From NCBI RefSeq assembly GCF_900215535.1, contig NZ_OCND01000001.1, forward strand, positions 372,001 through 436,000: a DNA stretch of 64,000 nucleotides, read 5' to 3'. This DNA is from Pseudoxanthomonas wuyuanensis. GTDB taxonomy: Bacteria > Pseudomonadota > Gammaproteobacteria > Xanthomonadales > Xanthomonadaceae. Positions 8,429 through 16,850 of the stretch are shown in pieces (position 1 is the first letter of the stretch; each line of letters starts with the position of its first letter). The notes under the pieces are model-generated. The model was not told where the DNA came from. It did not search any database and saw only the letters and a program-made list of their open reading frames with translations. The translations under genes and the position numbers were made by a program.

Positions 8429-9484
8429 ATGAGCAAGCGATGGGCGAAGTGGTGGTGGGCGTTGGCGCTGGCGGGGCCGGCCGTGGCGCAGGCGCAGGTC
8501 GATCTGACCGTGCTCGACAAGGACATGAGCGGGGCGCCTGCCCAGGTCCTGGTGCTGGGGTCGGTGCACCTGAGCGGGATGCCGGATAGCTTCAAGGCCG
8601 AATCGCTGGAGCCGGTGCTCGACCGGCTGGCGGCGTTCAAGCCGGACATCATCGCCATTGAGGCGATGTCCGGAGAGGAATGCGATCTGGCTGCCCGTCA
8701 TCCCACCGTTTACGGACTGGATTACTGCGGAGATACCGATGCGGCGAAGGCGGCGACCGGACTGGACGTGCCTGCCGCCATTGCCGAGGTCAACCGCCTG
8801 CTGGATTCATGGCCCGCGCAGCCGCTGCCGTGGCAGCGGCGCCAGCTGGCGTCGCGGTTGCTGGCGGCCAACGACCGCGCTTCCGCGCTGGTGCAGTGGC
8901 TGCAGTTGCCGGTCGCCGAGCGGCGTGCGGGCGATGGCCTGGATGATGCGCTGGTGGTGATGCTGCAAGCGCTTGAGACGCGCAACAACGAGAGCTACCA
9001 GATTGGCGCGCAGCTGGCCGCGCGGCTGGGCCTGCAGCGCGTGCATGCCGTCGACAACCACACCGGCGACAACGTCCGCGTCGCCGACGAGGAGGCATTC
9101 GGCAAGGTGCTGCAGGCGGCCTGGGATTCGGGCAGGGCGGCGCTGTCGGCAATGGAGAAACGGCAGGCCGCATTGACGAAGAAGCACGACATGCTGGGGC
9201 TGTACCGCGACATCAACCATCCCGAAAACATGGCGATGCTGGCCGACCTCAATGCCGGCACCGCGATGCGCTTGAGCTCGCCGGAGCGCTATCCGCAGGT
9301 GTGGGTGGCGGGTTGGGAAATCCGCAACCTGCGCATGGTCGCCAATATCCGCGAAACCTTCCGCGAACGCCCCGGCGCGCGCGTGCTGTCGGTGGTCGGC
9401 GCCTCGCACAAGCCGTGGTTCGACAGCTGGCTGGGGCAGCTGCAGGGCGTGGAGATTGTCGATGCGGCGCAGGTGTTGGAGTGA
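8429..9484 (+). CDS. exported DUF5694 protein
   Basis: This 351-residue protein has a Sec signal peptide (KRWAKWWWALALAGPAVAQA). The mature region starts with VLVLGSVHLSGMPDSF and PDIIAIEAMSGEEC, followed much later by GARVLSVVGASHKPWFDSWL. These His and Glu blocks are the DUF5694 signature and recall the TraB/EreA-like (GxxH...E...H) fold, where they form an active site. An enzymatic role is therefore likely but not proven. The preceding 173 bp contain no gene. Confidence 0.82.
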   Translation: MSKRWAKWWWALALAGPAVAQAQVDLTVLDKDMSGAPAQVLVLGSVHLSGMPDSFKAESLEPVLDRLAAFKPDIIAIEAMSGEECDLAARHPTVYGLDYCGDTDAAKAATGLDVPAAIAEVNRLLDSWPAQPLPWQRRQLASRLLAANDRASALVQWLQLPVAERRAGDGLDDALVVMLQALETRNNESYQIGAQLAARLGLQRVHAVDNHTGDNVRVADEEAFGKVLQAAWDSGRAALSAMEKRQAALTKKHDMLGLYRDINHPENMAMLADLNAGTAMRLSSPERYPQVWVAGWEIRNLRMVANIRETFRERPGARVLSVVGASHKPWFDSWLGQLQGVEIVDAAQVLE

Positions 9485-9644
9485 GCGCCGGTCGCGCAAA
9501 GCCGCCGGTTCGCCGGAACCGATATCCGTCATGATGACCAGCCCAGCAACGACCTGACGCGACGATGCCCGGCATGCGCGCGGCGGGCCAGCCGGGTGGA
9601 AGATTCCACCCGGCCGGCGCATCGCTCCGGCGGTTGGCGCCGGA

Positions 9645-10250
9645 CTATTGCCCGCGCTTGGTGTAGGTGATCTCCATCATCTTGGCTTCCTTGCCGTCCG
9701 GGCCCGGCGCATACATGTCGAAAACCTCGGTGGAGGGGTTGGTCCAGCGGGTGGTCATGCGGGTGGTCTGCAACTGCTTGGTGACCGGGTCGTGGTGGCG
9801 GCCGGTATAGGTGCACGACAGGTTGGCGTCGCAGCTGCCTTCGCTGACCATCAGACCGGTGCTCATGCTGTCGACCCAGGTTCCCCAGTACTTGCCGGTG
9901 ACGTTGTCGTAGCCGTGCAGGCCCTGGCCGCTGAAGGACTGGCCCATCATCTGCGAGCTCACTTCCTCCACCATCACCCGGCCGCCCAGGATCATCCTGC
10001 GCGTGGCGGTGCCGGTGTCGGTGGTCGGCTCGCCGCCTGGGTTGTGCCAGCTCTTGATCGTCAGGTCGTAGGTGCCGGCCATCGAGGCCAGCTTCTGGTG
10101 TTCTGCGCCGGGGGTGCCGGCCTTCTGGAACGCCTCCATCATCGCCTGCATCTCGGGCGTCATCTGCGGCGGTGCGGCTTCCTGCGCGGCGAGCGGGCCG
10201 CCCAGCAGCAGGGCGAGGGCGGCCATCGAAACAGCTTTCTTGCGGTTCAT
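9645..10250 (-). CDS. exported DUF1579 protein
   Basis: This 201-residue protein has a Sec signal peptide (MNRKKAVSMAALALLLGGPLAAQ). The mature part carries the DUF1579 pattern: LASMAGTYDLTIKSW, then RMILGGRVMVEE and GLHGYDNVTGKYWGTWVDSM. This is a calycin-like beta-barrel family of periplasmic proteins with unknown ligand. It is transcribed leftward, downstream of the methyltransferase gene by about 100 bp, and could share its transcript. Family assignment is firm; function is open. Confidence 0.88.
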   Translation of the reverse strand: MNRKKAVSMAALALLLGGPLAAQEAAPPQMTPEMQAMMEAFQKAGTPGAEHQKLASMAGTYDLTIKSWHNPGGEPTTDTGTATRRMILGGRVMVEEVSSQMMGQSFSGQGLHGYDNVTGKYWGTWVDSMSTGLMVSEGSCDANLSCTYTGRHHDPVTKQLQTTRMTTRWTNPSTEVFDMYAPGPDGKEAKMMEITYTKRGQ

Positions 10251-10352
10251 GCGGTGCCTCCTGGTGGCGGGAATCGATTGTGCGGGAGTATGTGCGCCAG
10301 GCCGCGCTCAGACGGCGTGAAGAAGCCGCCCGGCCGGTACCGCGCTGCCGGT

Positions 10353-11195
10353 TCAGCGCCGCATTGCCGCCACGCCATCCAGCGCCGATTGCGCCTTGAA
10401 TCCCGCCCTTTCCAGCCGCCTGGCCACTTCGCGCGGCACATCCCGTCCGCTGGTGAGTCTGTTCGGGCTGCCGGTGTAGTGGAACAGGCGGCCGCCCTTG
10501 CGCAGCACCCGCGCCAGCTGGTCGTAGAAGACCTGCGAGTAGAGCTCGCCGGCGATGCCGAAGCGCGGCGGGTCGTGCAACACGGCATCCACCGAGGCAT
10601 CGGAGACCTGCGCGATCGCCTGCGAGATGTCGGCATGGGCAAGTTGCAGGCGGCCGCCGCTTTCGGGATCTTCCGGATCCGGAGACCAGGGATTGAGCGT
10701 GCGCAGCCAAAGCACATCGGCGTTCTTCTCGAACGAGCGGATGCGTGCGGCACCGGCCTCCAGGCAGCACGCGGCGAAGTAGCCCAGGCCCCCGCAGGTG
10801 TCCAGCACCATCTTCCCGCGCGGTTCCACCAGCGCAACCTTGCGCCGGGCATCCTGCAACGGCGATTCCTTCGAAGTGGGCAGCATCTTGATGCCGTCGA
10901 TCTCGAAAGTGGGCGCGCCCCATTCGCTGGGCACCAGTTTGATCAGCGAGCCGGAATAGCGGGAAATCGGCGCGAATTCGTCGCCATCCCAGTAGTGGAT
11001 CGTGCGGTCTTTCAGCTTTCCCGGGTAGGGATAGAGCTCGCCCCGCCATTGCCAGGTGTCGGCCTCCAGCAGTGCCTCTCCGCTTGAGCGCCCCAGATCC
11101 AGCGAACCCGTCCATGCGCCCATCCCGCCATCGCGCGCGGCCAGCAGCGCCTGGCCAACGTCGCGGGTGAGCAGAGGGCCGGAATAATGGGGCAT
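10353..11195 (-). CDS. class I SAM-dependent methyltransferase
   Basis: The protein is 280 residues from the ATG at 11195 (MPHYSGPLL). The frame stays open 80 codons further upstream, but that part has no protein character. The Rossmann motif I is KMVLDTCGGLGYFAACCLEAGA, and motif IV is VDAVLHDPPRFG (DPP-type, as in RNA or base N-methyltransferases), followed by LRKGGRLFHYTG. The N-terminal ~110 residues are a distinct domain. The closest described relatives are annotated as MnmC-like or archaeal-type methyltransferases; the substrate is not determined by these motifs. Confidence 0.85.
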   Translation of the reverse strand: MPHYSGPLLTRDVGQALLAARDGGMGAWTGSLDLGRSSGEALLEADTWQWRGELYPYPGKLKDRTIHYWDGDEFAPISRYSGSLIKLVPSEWGAPTFEIDGIKMLPTSKESPLQDARRKVALVEPRGKMVLDTCGGLGYFAACCLEAGAARIRSFEKNADVLWLRTLNPWSPDPEDPESGGRLQLAHADISQAIAQVSDASVDAVLHDPPRFGIAGELYSQVFYDQLARVLRKGGRLFHYTGSPNRLTSGRDVPREVARRLERAGFKAQSALDGVAAMRR

Positions 11196-11433
11196 GGCGG
11201 GCGATCTCCTGGAACGCCGATGGAATGGTCGGCTTTGTTTCCAGTGGCTAGTTTGACGCCTGCGTGGCGATAACGCATGGCTGTTCGGTGGCTGCATCGC
11301 CGCGGCGCCTTGCGCCGGCGAAACGTTTGGATTGGCCAAGCCCGCCGACCAGGAGCGGTTGCGGGCGACGGCAACGCCAACCTGCGGTGATAAAGTGCCT
11401 CGCTTCCCGGATGCCAGCAGAGCGAACGACACC

Positions 11434-12399
11434 ATGACGAGCCATGCCTTCTATCCCATCGGTACGCCCGGCCAGCCGTGGGGTGACGCGGAAAAAGCCG
11501 AATGGCGGTCGCGACAGACACGCCAGCGCAGCTATCAGGAGGACGTGCTGACAGTGATCGACCGGCTGCGCAGCCGTTTCGACGTGGTGCAGTACGGCGA
11601 ACTGGATTACGCGCCGGACGGCGTCTATCCGTTGTTCGCCATCCGCAGCCGCGACTGGGACGACGCGTTGCCTTGCGCGCTGGTGACCGGCGGCGTGCAC
11701 GGCTACGAGACCAGCGGTGTGCACGGGGCGCTGCAGTTCGCCGAACGGCATGCGGCGGGCTACGCGGGCCGGATCAATCTGCTGGTCGCGCCGTGCGTCA
11801 GCCCTTGGGGCTATGAGCGCATCCACCGCTGGAATCCGGATGCGGTCGATCCCAACCGCTCGTTCCGCGAAGACAGCCCGGCGCAGGAGTCCGCGGCACT
11901 GATGCAGTTGGTGGCGCCGCTGCGCGATCATGCGCTCGTGCATATCGATCTGCATGAGACCACCGACACCGACGAGTCGGAGTTCCGCCCGGCGCTGGCC
12001 GCGCGCGAAGGCCACGCGTTCGAACCCGGAGAAATCCCCGACGGCTTCTACCTGGTCGACGACAGCGAGAATCCCCAGCCCGAGTTCCAGCAGGCGGTGG
12101 TGGCGGCGGTTGAGAAAGTGACCCATATCGCCCCGGCCGACGCCAACGGCGAGATCATCGGCTCGCCGGTGGTGGCGCACGGCGTCATCGAGTATCCGTT
12201 CAAGCGTCTTGGCCTGTGCGCGGGCGTCACCAACGCCCGCTACACCACCACCACCGAGGTCTATCCCGACAGCCCGAAAGCCAGCCCAGAACAATGCAAC
12301 GCCGCGCAGGTGGCGGCGGTCTGCGCAGCCATCGATTTTGCGTTGGCGCATCGCCTGGCGCAGCTGCGCGCCGCACAGTCGCCGGCTGCGGGCGCGTAG
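11434..12399 (+). CDS. M14-family zinc carboxypeptidase-like enzyme
   Basis: The protein has 321 residues. GGVHGYETSGVHGA supplies the HxxE zinc pair of the M14 clan, WNPDAVDPNRSF is the substrate-binding NR motif, and VHIDLHETTDTDESEF supplies the third His. There is no signal peptide, so it acts in the cytoplasm, as is typical for the small M14/succinylglutamate desuccinylase-like branch. The ATG at 11434 was chosen because an earlier in-frame ATG at 11332 adds 34 residues without conserved character. It is divergent from the methyltransferase gene across about 240 bp. Confidence 0.87.
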   Translation: MTSHAFYPIGTPGQPWGDAEKAEWRSRQTRQRSYQEDVLTVIDRLRSRFDVVQYGELDYAPDGVYPLFAIRSRDWDDALPCALVTGGVHGYETSGVHGALQFAERHAAGYAGRINLLVAPCVSPWGYERIHRWNPDAVDPNRSFREDSPAQESAALMQLVAPLRDHALVHIDLHETTDTDESEFRPALAAREGHAFEPGEIPDGFYLVDDSENPQPEFQQAVVAAVEKVTHIAPADANGEIIGSPVVAHGVIEYPFKRLGLCAGVTNARYTTTTEVYPDSPKASPEQCNAAQVAAVCAAIDFALAHRLAQLRAAQSPAAGA

Positions 12400-12526
12400 C
12401 CGCCGCGGCTGCGCCCGCAGGCCAATGACGGCTGGTTCCAGCCAGCCGACCATGTCCTTGGTCACCGCCAGCGCCCTGCAATCGGTTTTCCGGTCCCAGG
12501 GCGCCATGCGCCGGATCCTGCAGTCG

Positions 12527-13012
12527 TCAATTGTCCTTGCCGTCGTCTTTTTCCTGCTGCTCCTCGGCCTTCGGGGCGCCCTGGCGACTTTGCGGTGTCG
12601 TTGCTTGCTGTTGGGCAGGTTGGCCGGCCTGCTGCTGGTTACGCTGCATCCCTGCGCCGGCGCCCGGACCCATGCCTCGGCCCATGCCCATGCCGCCAGC
12701 TTGGCCCAACGGCACGTCCGGCAACTTGACCCCGCGCTCGGCCGCGCGCTGCTGCATTTGCTGGTGATGCTGCATACGGAAGGCGTCGCGCTCTTGCTGG
12801 GTCTTGAGGCTGCGCAGCTGGTTGCGGTGCGCGGCGCGCTCTTCCGGCGTCATCAGCTGGTAGCCGTAAACCTGATCCTGATCGCTCTGCTGCTGGTTGC
12901 CCAGGCTTTGTGGCGCCTGGGCGCCTTGTCCGCGCCCTTGCTGCGCATAGGCGGGCGCGCAGACGGCCAGAGCAAGGCCGGTGGCGACAACGAGTGCGGA
13001 TATTCTGGACAT
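12527..13012 (-). CDS. exported low-complexity protein with TPEER/LPD motif
   Basis: The product is 161 residues from the ATG at 13012, which follows AGAGGTGTCCC. It has a Sec signal peptide (cleavage after AYAQ), then a Gln-rich linker, then the block LMTPEERAAHRNQLRSLKTQ and RAAERGVKLPD. The same block recurs in small periplasmic proteins of many proteobacteria. The C-terminal third is Gly/Met then Gln-rich and likely disordered. Function is unknown; the helical block resembles Spy/CpxP-type helices only loosely. Confidence 0.78.
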   Translation of the reverse strand: MSRISALVVATGLALAVCAPAYAQQGRGQGAQAPQSLGNQQQSDQDQVYGYQLMTPEERAAHRNQLRSLKTQQERDAFRMQHHQQMQQRAAERGVKLPDVPLGQAGGMGMGRGMGPGAGAGMQRNQQQAGQPAQQQATTPQSRQGAPKAEEQQEKDDGKDN

Positions 13013-13259
13013 GGGACACCTCTTGCGTGTGGATGTACTCCGCATCATTCGCCGTTCCGCGGGAATGTCATTGATGCGAATCAATCGGAAAAAATGGCAG
13101 GCGGGCGTTTATCTTGCCGTCACCTTGACGGCAACCGGCCGGCACAAGGCCAGGCTGGGGACGCCCCCGCCGTCGCGCCAGGGCAGCTTGAAATGGAGCG
13201 GTATCCGCCGCATCTAGGTCGAACAGGGCATCAGGCAGACAGTGCGGGAGGTAACGACC

Positions 13260-13526
13260 ATGGCAACCGGATGGGCGGGCGATGGTGCAGTGCAAGACCA
13301 GATAGATGCCACGGTGAAGGACGGGATCGAACGGGCGCGGCGCAAGCTCCCCGCCGGGCCCAGCCAGAGCCATTGCGAGGAATGCGATGCGCCCATCCCG
13401 CTGGCGCGGCGGCAGGCCGTGCCCGGCGTGCGGCTATGCGTGGCCTGCCAGGAAGCGGCCGACGAGGCGGAACACGCCGCCGGCCTGTACAACCGCCGCG
13501 GCAGCAAGGACAGCCAGCTGCGCTAG
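13260..13526 (+). CDS. DksA/TraR-type C4 zinc-finger protein (YbiI-like)
   Basis: This 88-residue protein is cytoplasmic. A helical N-terminus is followed by a C4 zinc finger, with Cys39 and Cys42 (CEEC) and Cys60 and Cys63 (CVAC). That is the DksA/TraR finger, and the length matches the short YbiI-like members. The family binds RNA polymerase in the secondary channel, but the acidic coiled-coil tip of DksA is not evident here, so a DksA-like role is uncertain. The ATG at 13260 was chosen because GGGAGGTAACGACC gives a strong ribosome site; an upstream in-frame ATG at 13242 lacks one. Confidence 0.88.
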   Translation: MATGWAGDGAVQDQIDATVKDGIERARRKLPAGPSQSHCEECDAPIPLARRQAVPGVRLCVACQEAADEAEHAAGLYNRRGSKDSQLR

Positions 13527-13626
13527 CCATGCGGTTCCGTCGTCGCCGGCGGCGATTGCCGCACCGGGTCGATGGCGTGGGTTCCCTGTAAAGTTGCGGG
13601 CCTGTTTGCGGCCACCGATACCGTTC

Positions 13627-15483
13627 ATGCCCACGAAAATATCCTTGCTCGTTCTGGGCGCCGTTTGCCTGCTGGCCGGTGCCGGTGCCGTTGCGGCGGT
13701 GCCTGAGCCCGCGGCCACTGCGCCGTCGTTCAACGCGATGATCGATGCGCAGACGATGCGCGCCATCAACGCCAATCCGGAACTGCGCACGATGCTGGGA
13801 ATCGGCGGGACCGGGGACGATACTTCCGATCGCCTGACCGACGTTTCGCTGGCCCGCCGCGACGGGATAAGAGCAGATCTGGCCGACAGCCTGAAGCGGA
13901 TCCAGGCCTGGGATCGCAATGGGCTCGATGCCCAGGAGCGGCTGACCTACGATCTGGCCACCTGGTTCTACAACTCCCAGATCGAACTGATGGCCCATGC
14001 ATGGGCTCCGGCATGGATGCCGATGGGGGACAGCACCTATGCCGTGGATCAGTTGTTCAGCGCGCCGGTCAATCTGCCGCAGTTCATGGACAATCACCAC
14101 GCGGTCGGCGACGAGGCCAGCGCACGGAACTACATCGCAAGGTTGCGCGCGATGGGCGACCGGCTGGACCAGGTGCGGGAAAATTTCGAAATGCAGGTCG
14201 GGCAGGGCGCAGTGCCGCCGGAAGTGGCGTTGCAGGGTGCCGCCAGCCAGTTCCGCGCCTTGCTGCAGCCGGTGCCGCAGGACAGCGTGTGGGTGCGTTC
14301 GCTGCAGCGCAAGCTGGACAAGCTGCCGGCCATTGCGCCGCAACGTCGCGCCGAACTGCTGGCCGAGGCCGCCGCCGCCGTGCAGGAACGCACCAATCCC
14401 GGTTATGCCCGATTGCTGGCGAGCGTGGACGAAGTGCTGGCCCGGAAGCCCGGCAATCATGGCGTCTGGGCCGCGCCGCAGGGCGCGGCGTACTACGACG
14501 CGGCGCTGCGCTGGTATACCAGCACCGGGCTGGATGCCGATGCGATCCATCGGATCGGCGTGGAAGAAGTCGCAAGGCTCGAACAGGCAATGGACGCGCG
14601 CCTGCGGCAGATCGGCCTGGGCAACGGCGCGGTGGCCGACAGGATGGGCCAGTTGCGCGATGACCCGCGCTACCGCTATGCCGACTCGGCGGAAGGGCGC
14701 CAGCAACTGATCGAGGACATGGAACGCCGCCTGGCCGATCTGGAACCCATCCTGCCCGGATACTTCGGCCGGCTGCCGCCGCAGAAGCTGGAAGTGAAGC
14801 CGGTGCCCGAGCACGCGCAGGCGACATCGCCCGGCGGTTACTACTATCCGCCGGCGCTGGATGGTTCGCGCCCGGGGACCTTCTTCATCAATCTGGGCGA
14901 TATCGAAACCAACACGCGCTGGAGCACGCCGACCCTGGTCTATCACGAAGGGGCGCCCGGCCATCACTTCCAGATCTCGATCGGCCAGACCTTGAGCGAT
15001 CTGCCATTGCTGCGGCGCTCGCTCAATCCCAGCGCCTTTACCGAAGGCTGGGCACTGTATGCCGAACAACTGGTGGCCGAAGCCGGCGTCTATCGCGACG
15101 ACCCGGCCGGCGACATCGGCCGCCTGCAGGCGGAGATGTTCCGCGCGGTGCGGCTGGTGGTCGATACCGGCCTGCACCGCAAACGCTGGACGCCGGAGCA
15201 GGCCATCGACTACATGCGCGGCAAGACCGGCATGAAGGAGTCCGACGTCCGCCTGGAGGTTCACCGTTACCTGGTGCAGCCGGGCCAGGCCTGTTCCTAC
15301 AAGATCGGCCACCTGAAACTGGTGGAACTGCGCGAACGCGCACGCACGCAACTGGGCGACCGGTTCGACATCGGCGCCTTCCACGACCTGATCCTGGGCA
15401 ATGGCGCGCTGCCGCTGTTGCTGGTCGAACAGGTGGTGGATGAGTGGATCGCCGCGGGTGGGGTTGCTGTCGCCAGCAAATAG
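13627..15483 (+). CDS. exported DUF885 protein (putative metallopeptidase)
   Basis: This 618-residue protein has a Sec signal peptide (MPTKISLLVLGAVCLLAGAGAVAA). DUF885 proteins carry an HExxxGH-type motif, here VYHEGAPGHHFQ, preceded by FFINLGDIETNTRWSTPTLV and followed by FTEGWALYAEQL, all of which are present. By analogy to gluzincins this is a zinc active site with the downstream EGWALY Glu as third ligand. The reaction is probably peptide or ester hydrolysis in the periplasm; this is inferred. The in-frame region upstream of 13627 is not part of the gene. Confidence 0.9.
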   Translation: MPTKISLLVLGAVCLLAGAGAVAAVPEPAATAPSFNAMIDAQTMRAINANPELRTMLGIGGTGDDTSDRLTDVSLARRDGIRADLADSLKRIQAWDRNGLDAQERLTYDLATWFYNSQIELMAHAWAPAWMPMGDSTYAVDQLFSAPVNLPQFMDNHHAVGDEASARNYIARLRAMGDRLDQVRENFEMQVGQGAVPPEVALQGAASQFRALLQPVPQDSVWVRSLQRKLDKLPAIAPQRRAELLAEAAAAVQERTNPGYARLLASVDEVLARKPGNHGVWAAPQGAAYYDAALRWYTSTGLDADAIHRIGVEEVARLEQAMDARLRQIGLGNGAVADRMGQLRDDPRYRYADSAEGRQQLIEDMERRLADLEPILPGYFGRLPPQKLEVKPVPEHAQATSPGGYYYPPALDGSRPGTFFINLGDIETNTRWSTPTLVYHEGAPGHHFQISIGQTLSDLPLLRRSLNPSAFTEGWALYAEQLVAEAGVYRDDPAGDIGRLQAEMFRAVRLVVDTGLHRKRWTPEQAIDYMRGKTGMKESDVRLEVHRYLVQPGQACSYKIGHLKLVELRERARTQLGDRFDIGAFHDLILGNGALPLLLVEQVVDEWIAAGGVAVASK

Positions 15484-15527
15484 GTGCCGCAGAACTCACC
15501 TGCGGCCTGGCTGCGCCTGCTTGGGAA

Positions 15528-15592
15528 GTTGTGGGATCGAGGTCAGTTGCGGCCACGAGCAACGGTGTCGCGACTGACGTCGCTCCCACAAC
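15528..15592. repeat. REP-like intergenic hairpin, degenerate copy
   Basis: GTTGTGGGA...GTCAGT and its imperfect complement ending ACTGACGTCGCTCCCACAAC form a long stem around a GC-rich loop. The right arm matches the GTGGGAGCGACGTCAGTCGCGAC unit also found at 52419 and 57890. It sits between the DUF885 gene and the MarR-GNAT gene. Confidence 0.7.
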
Positions 15593-15700
15593 GGAACGCC
15601 TGCTGGGTTCGACATATCAGCGCAGCTGCCGTTCCCAGTTCGCGATGTACCGTCGTATGCGGATCTTGCGAGCCCAGCCTAAGCGGCTCCCGTTCGATGG

Positions 15701-15732
15701 TTGACGCCTCCCGATTGTCTGACTAAAGTCAG
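15701..15732 (+). promoter_or_regulatory. promoter with operator for the MarR-GNAT gene
   Basis: TTGACG (15701-15706) and TAAAGT (15724-15729) are separated by 17 bp, a plausible sigma-70 promoter. The -10 box lies inside CTGACTAAAGTCAG (15719-15732), a perfect 6+2+6 palindrome that is a natural MarR-type operator. Transcription would begin at about the ATG at 15736, so the mRNA may be leaderless. Confidence 0.55.
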
Positions 15733-15735
15733 CTA

Positions 15736-16626
15736 ATGGACGAAGCGCAGATTCAGCAGGTCCGCCACTTCAATCGCGCGGTGACGCGGCGCATCGGGGT
15801 GTTGACCGACGACTACCTGGGCCGCGGGCGGCCGCTGGCCGAATCGCGGCTGCTGTTCGAGATCGGCGGCGGTGCGGACGTGCGCGAGCTGCGCGCACGG
15901 CTGTCGCTGGATTCGGGCTACCTGAGCCGGTTGCTGCGCGCCTTGGAGGGACAGGGGCTGGTTGCAGTGCAGCCGTCGGCTGAAGATGCCCGCGTGCGGC
16001 GGGTGACGCTGACCCGCAAGGGACAGCGCGAACTGGGGGCGCTGGACACGCGTTCGCAAACGCTGGCCAGTTCCTTGCTGGCGCCGTTGGGCGCCGCCCA
16101 GCGCGAACGCCTGATCGCGGCGATGGCGGAAGTGGAGCGCTTGCTGCGGGCATCGGCCGTGGAGATAGCCATTGCCGATCCGGCCAGCGCCGACGCGCAT
16201 GCCTGCATCGATGCCTACCTGGGGGAACTGAATCTGCTGTTCGACGGCGGTTTCGATGCGTCGCGCTCCGTGTCCGCCGATCCCGGCGAACTGGTGCCGC
16301 CGTGCGGGGCATTCGTCATCGCCCGGTTGGACGGCGTGGCCATCGGCTGCGGCGGACTGAAGGGCACCGGTAACGGCGAGGGCGAAATCAAGCGCATGTG
16401 GGTGGCGCCGTCCGCGCGCGGGCTGGGCATCGCGCAGCGGCTGCTGGATGCGCTGGAAGCGCAGGCCGCCATCATGAACCTGCACACGCTGCGGCTGGAT
16501 ACCAACCGCACCCTGACCGCTGCGCGTGCGCTGTACGCCCGCAACGGCTACCGTGAGATACCGCGCTACAACGACAATCCCTACGCCGACCACTGGTTCG
16601 AAAAGCGCCTCGATTCTGCTGCATGA
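15736..16626 (+). CDS. MarR-GNAT fusion: regulator with acetyltransferase domain
   Basis: The protein has 296 residues. Residues about 1-140 form a MarR winged helix (LSLDSGYLSRLLRALEGQGL as recognition part, then the wing DARVRRVTLTRKG). Residues about 150-296 form a GNAT acetyltransferase with the acetyl-CoA loop WVAPSARGLGIAQRLLDALE and the late motif ARALYARNGYREI. This bifunctional fusion is a known family; the acetylated substrate is usually unknown. The wing may bind the palindrome that overlaps its own promoter. No Shine-Dalgarno sequence precedes the ATG. Confidence 0.92.
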   Translation: MDEAQIQQVRHFNRAVTRRIGVLTDDYLGRGRPLAESRLLFEIGGGADVRELRARLSLDSGYLSRLLRALEGQGLVAVQPSAEDARVRRVTLTRKGQRELGALDTRSQTLASSLLAPLGAAQRERLIAAMAEVERLLRASAVEIAIADPASADAHACIDAYLGELNLLFDGGFDASRSVSADPGELVPPCGAFVIARLDGVAIGCGGLKGTGNGEGEIKRMWVAPSARGLGIAQRLLDALEAQAAIMNLHTLRLDTNRTLTAARALYARNGYREIPRYNDNPYADHWFEKRLDSAA

Positions 16627-16850
16627 CAGGGCCGAGCTAGCCCGGCTGGCGGGAACGCCAGGGCAGCGTATCGAACTTCGTTCTACCTACCGGTCACGGT
16701 TATCGCTCGGCCGACACGCGCACACCGCGCAGGCCCGGCACCACCTGCAGACCAACCTCCGGCACGGGTCGCCGACGGACGCGGCCGGTATCCTGTCCGA
16801 CACCCGCGTGGCCAGTGTCGCGCCGAACGCATTGCATCCGGAGAGATCCC

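Noticed and set aside
13231-15384. A 717-codon frame on the minus strand
   Set aside because: It lies antisense to the DUF885 gene, whose motifs are clear; the antisense product has no recognisable motif.
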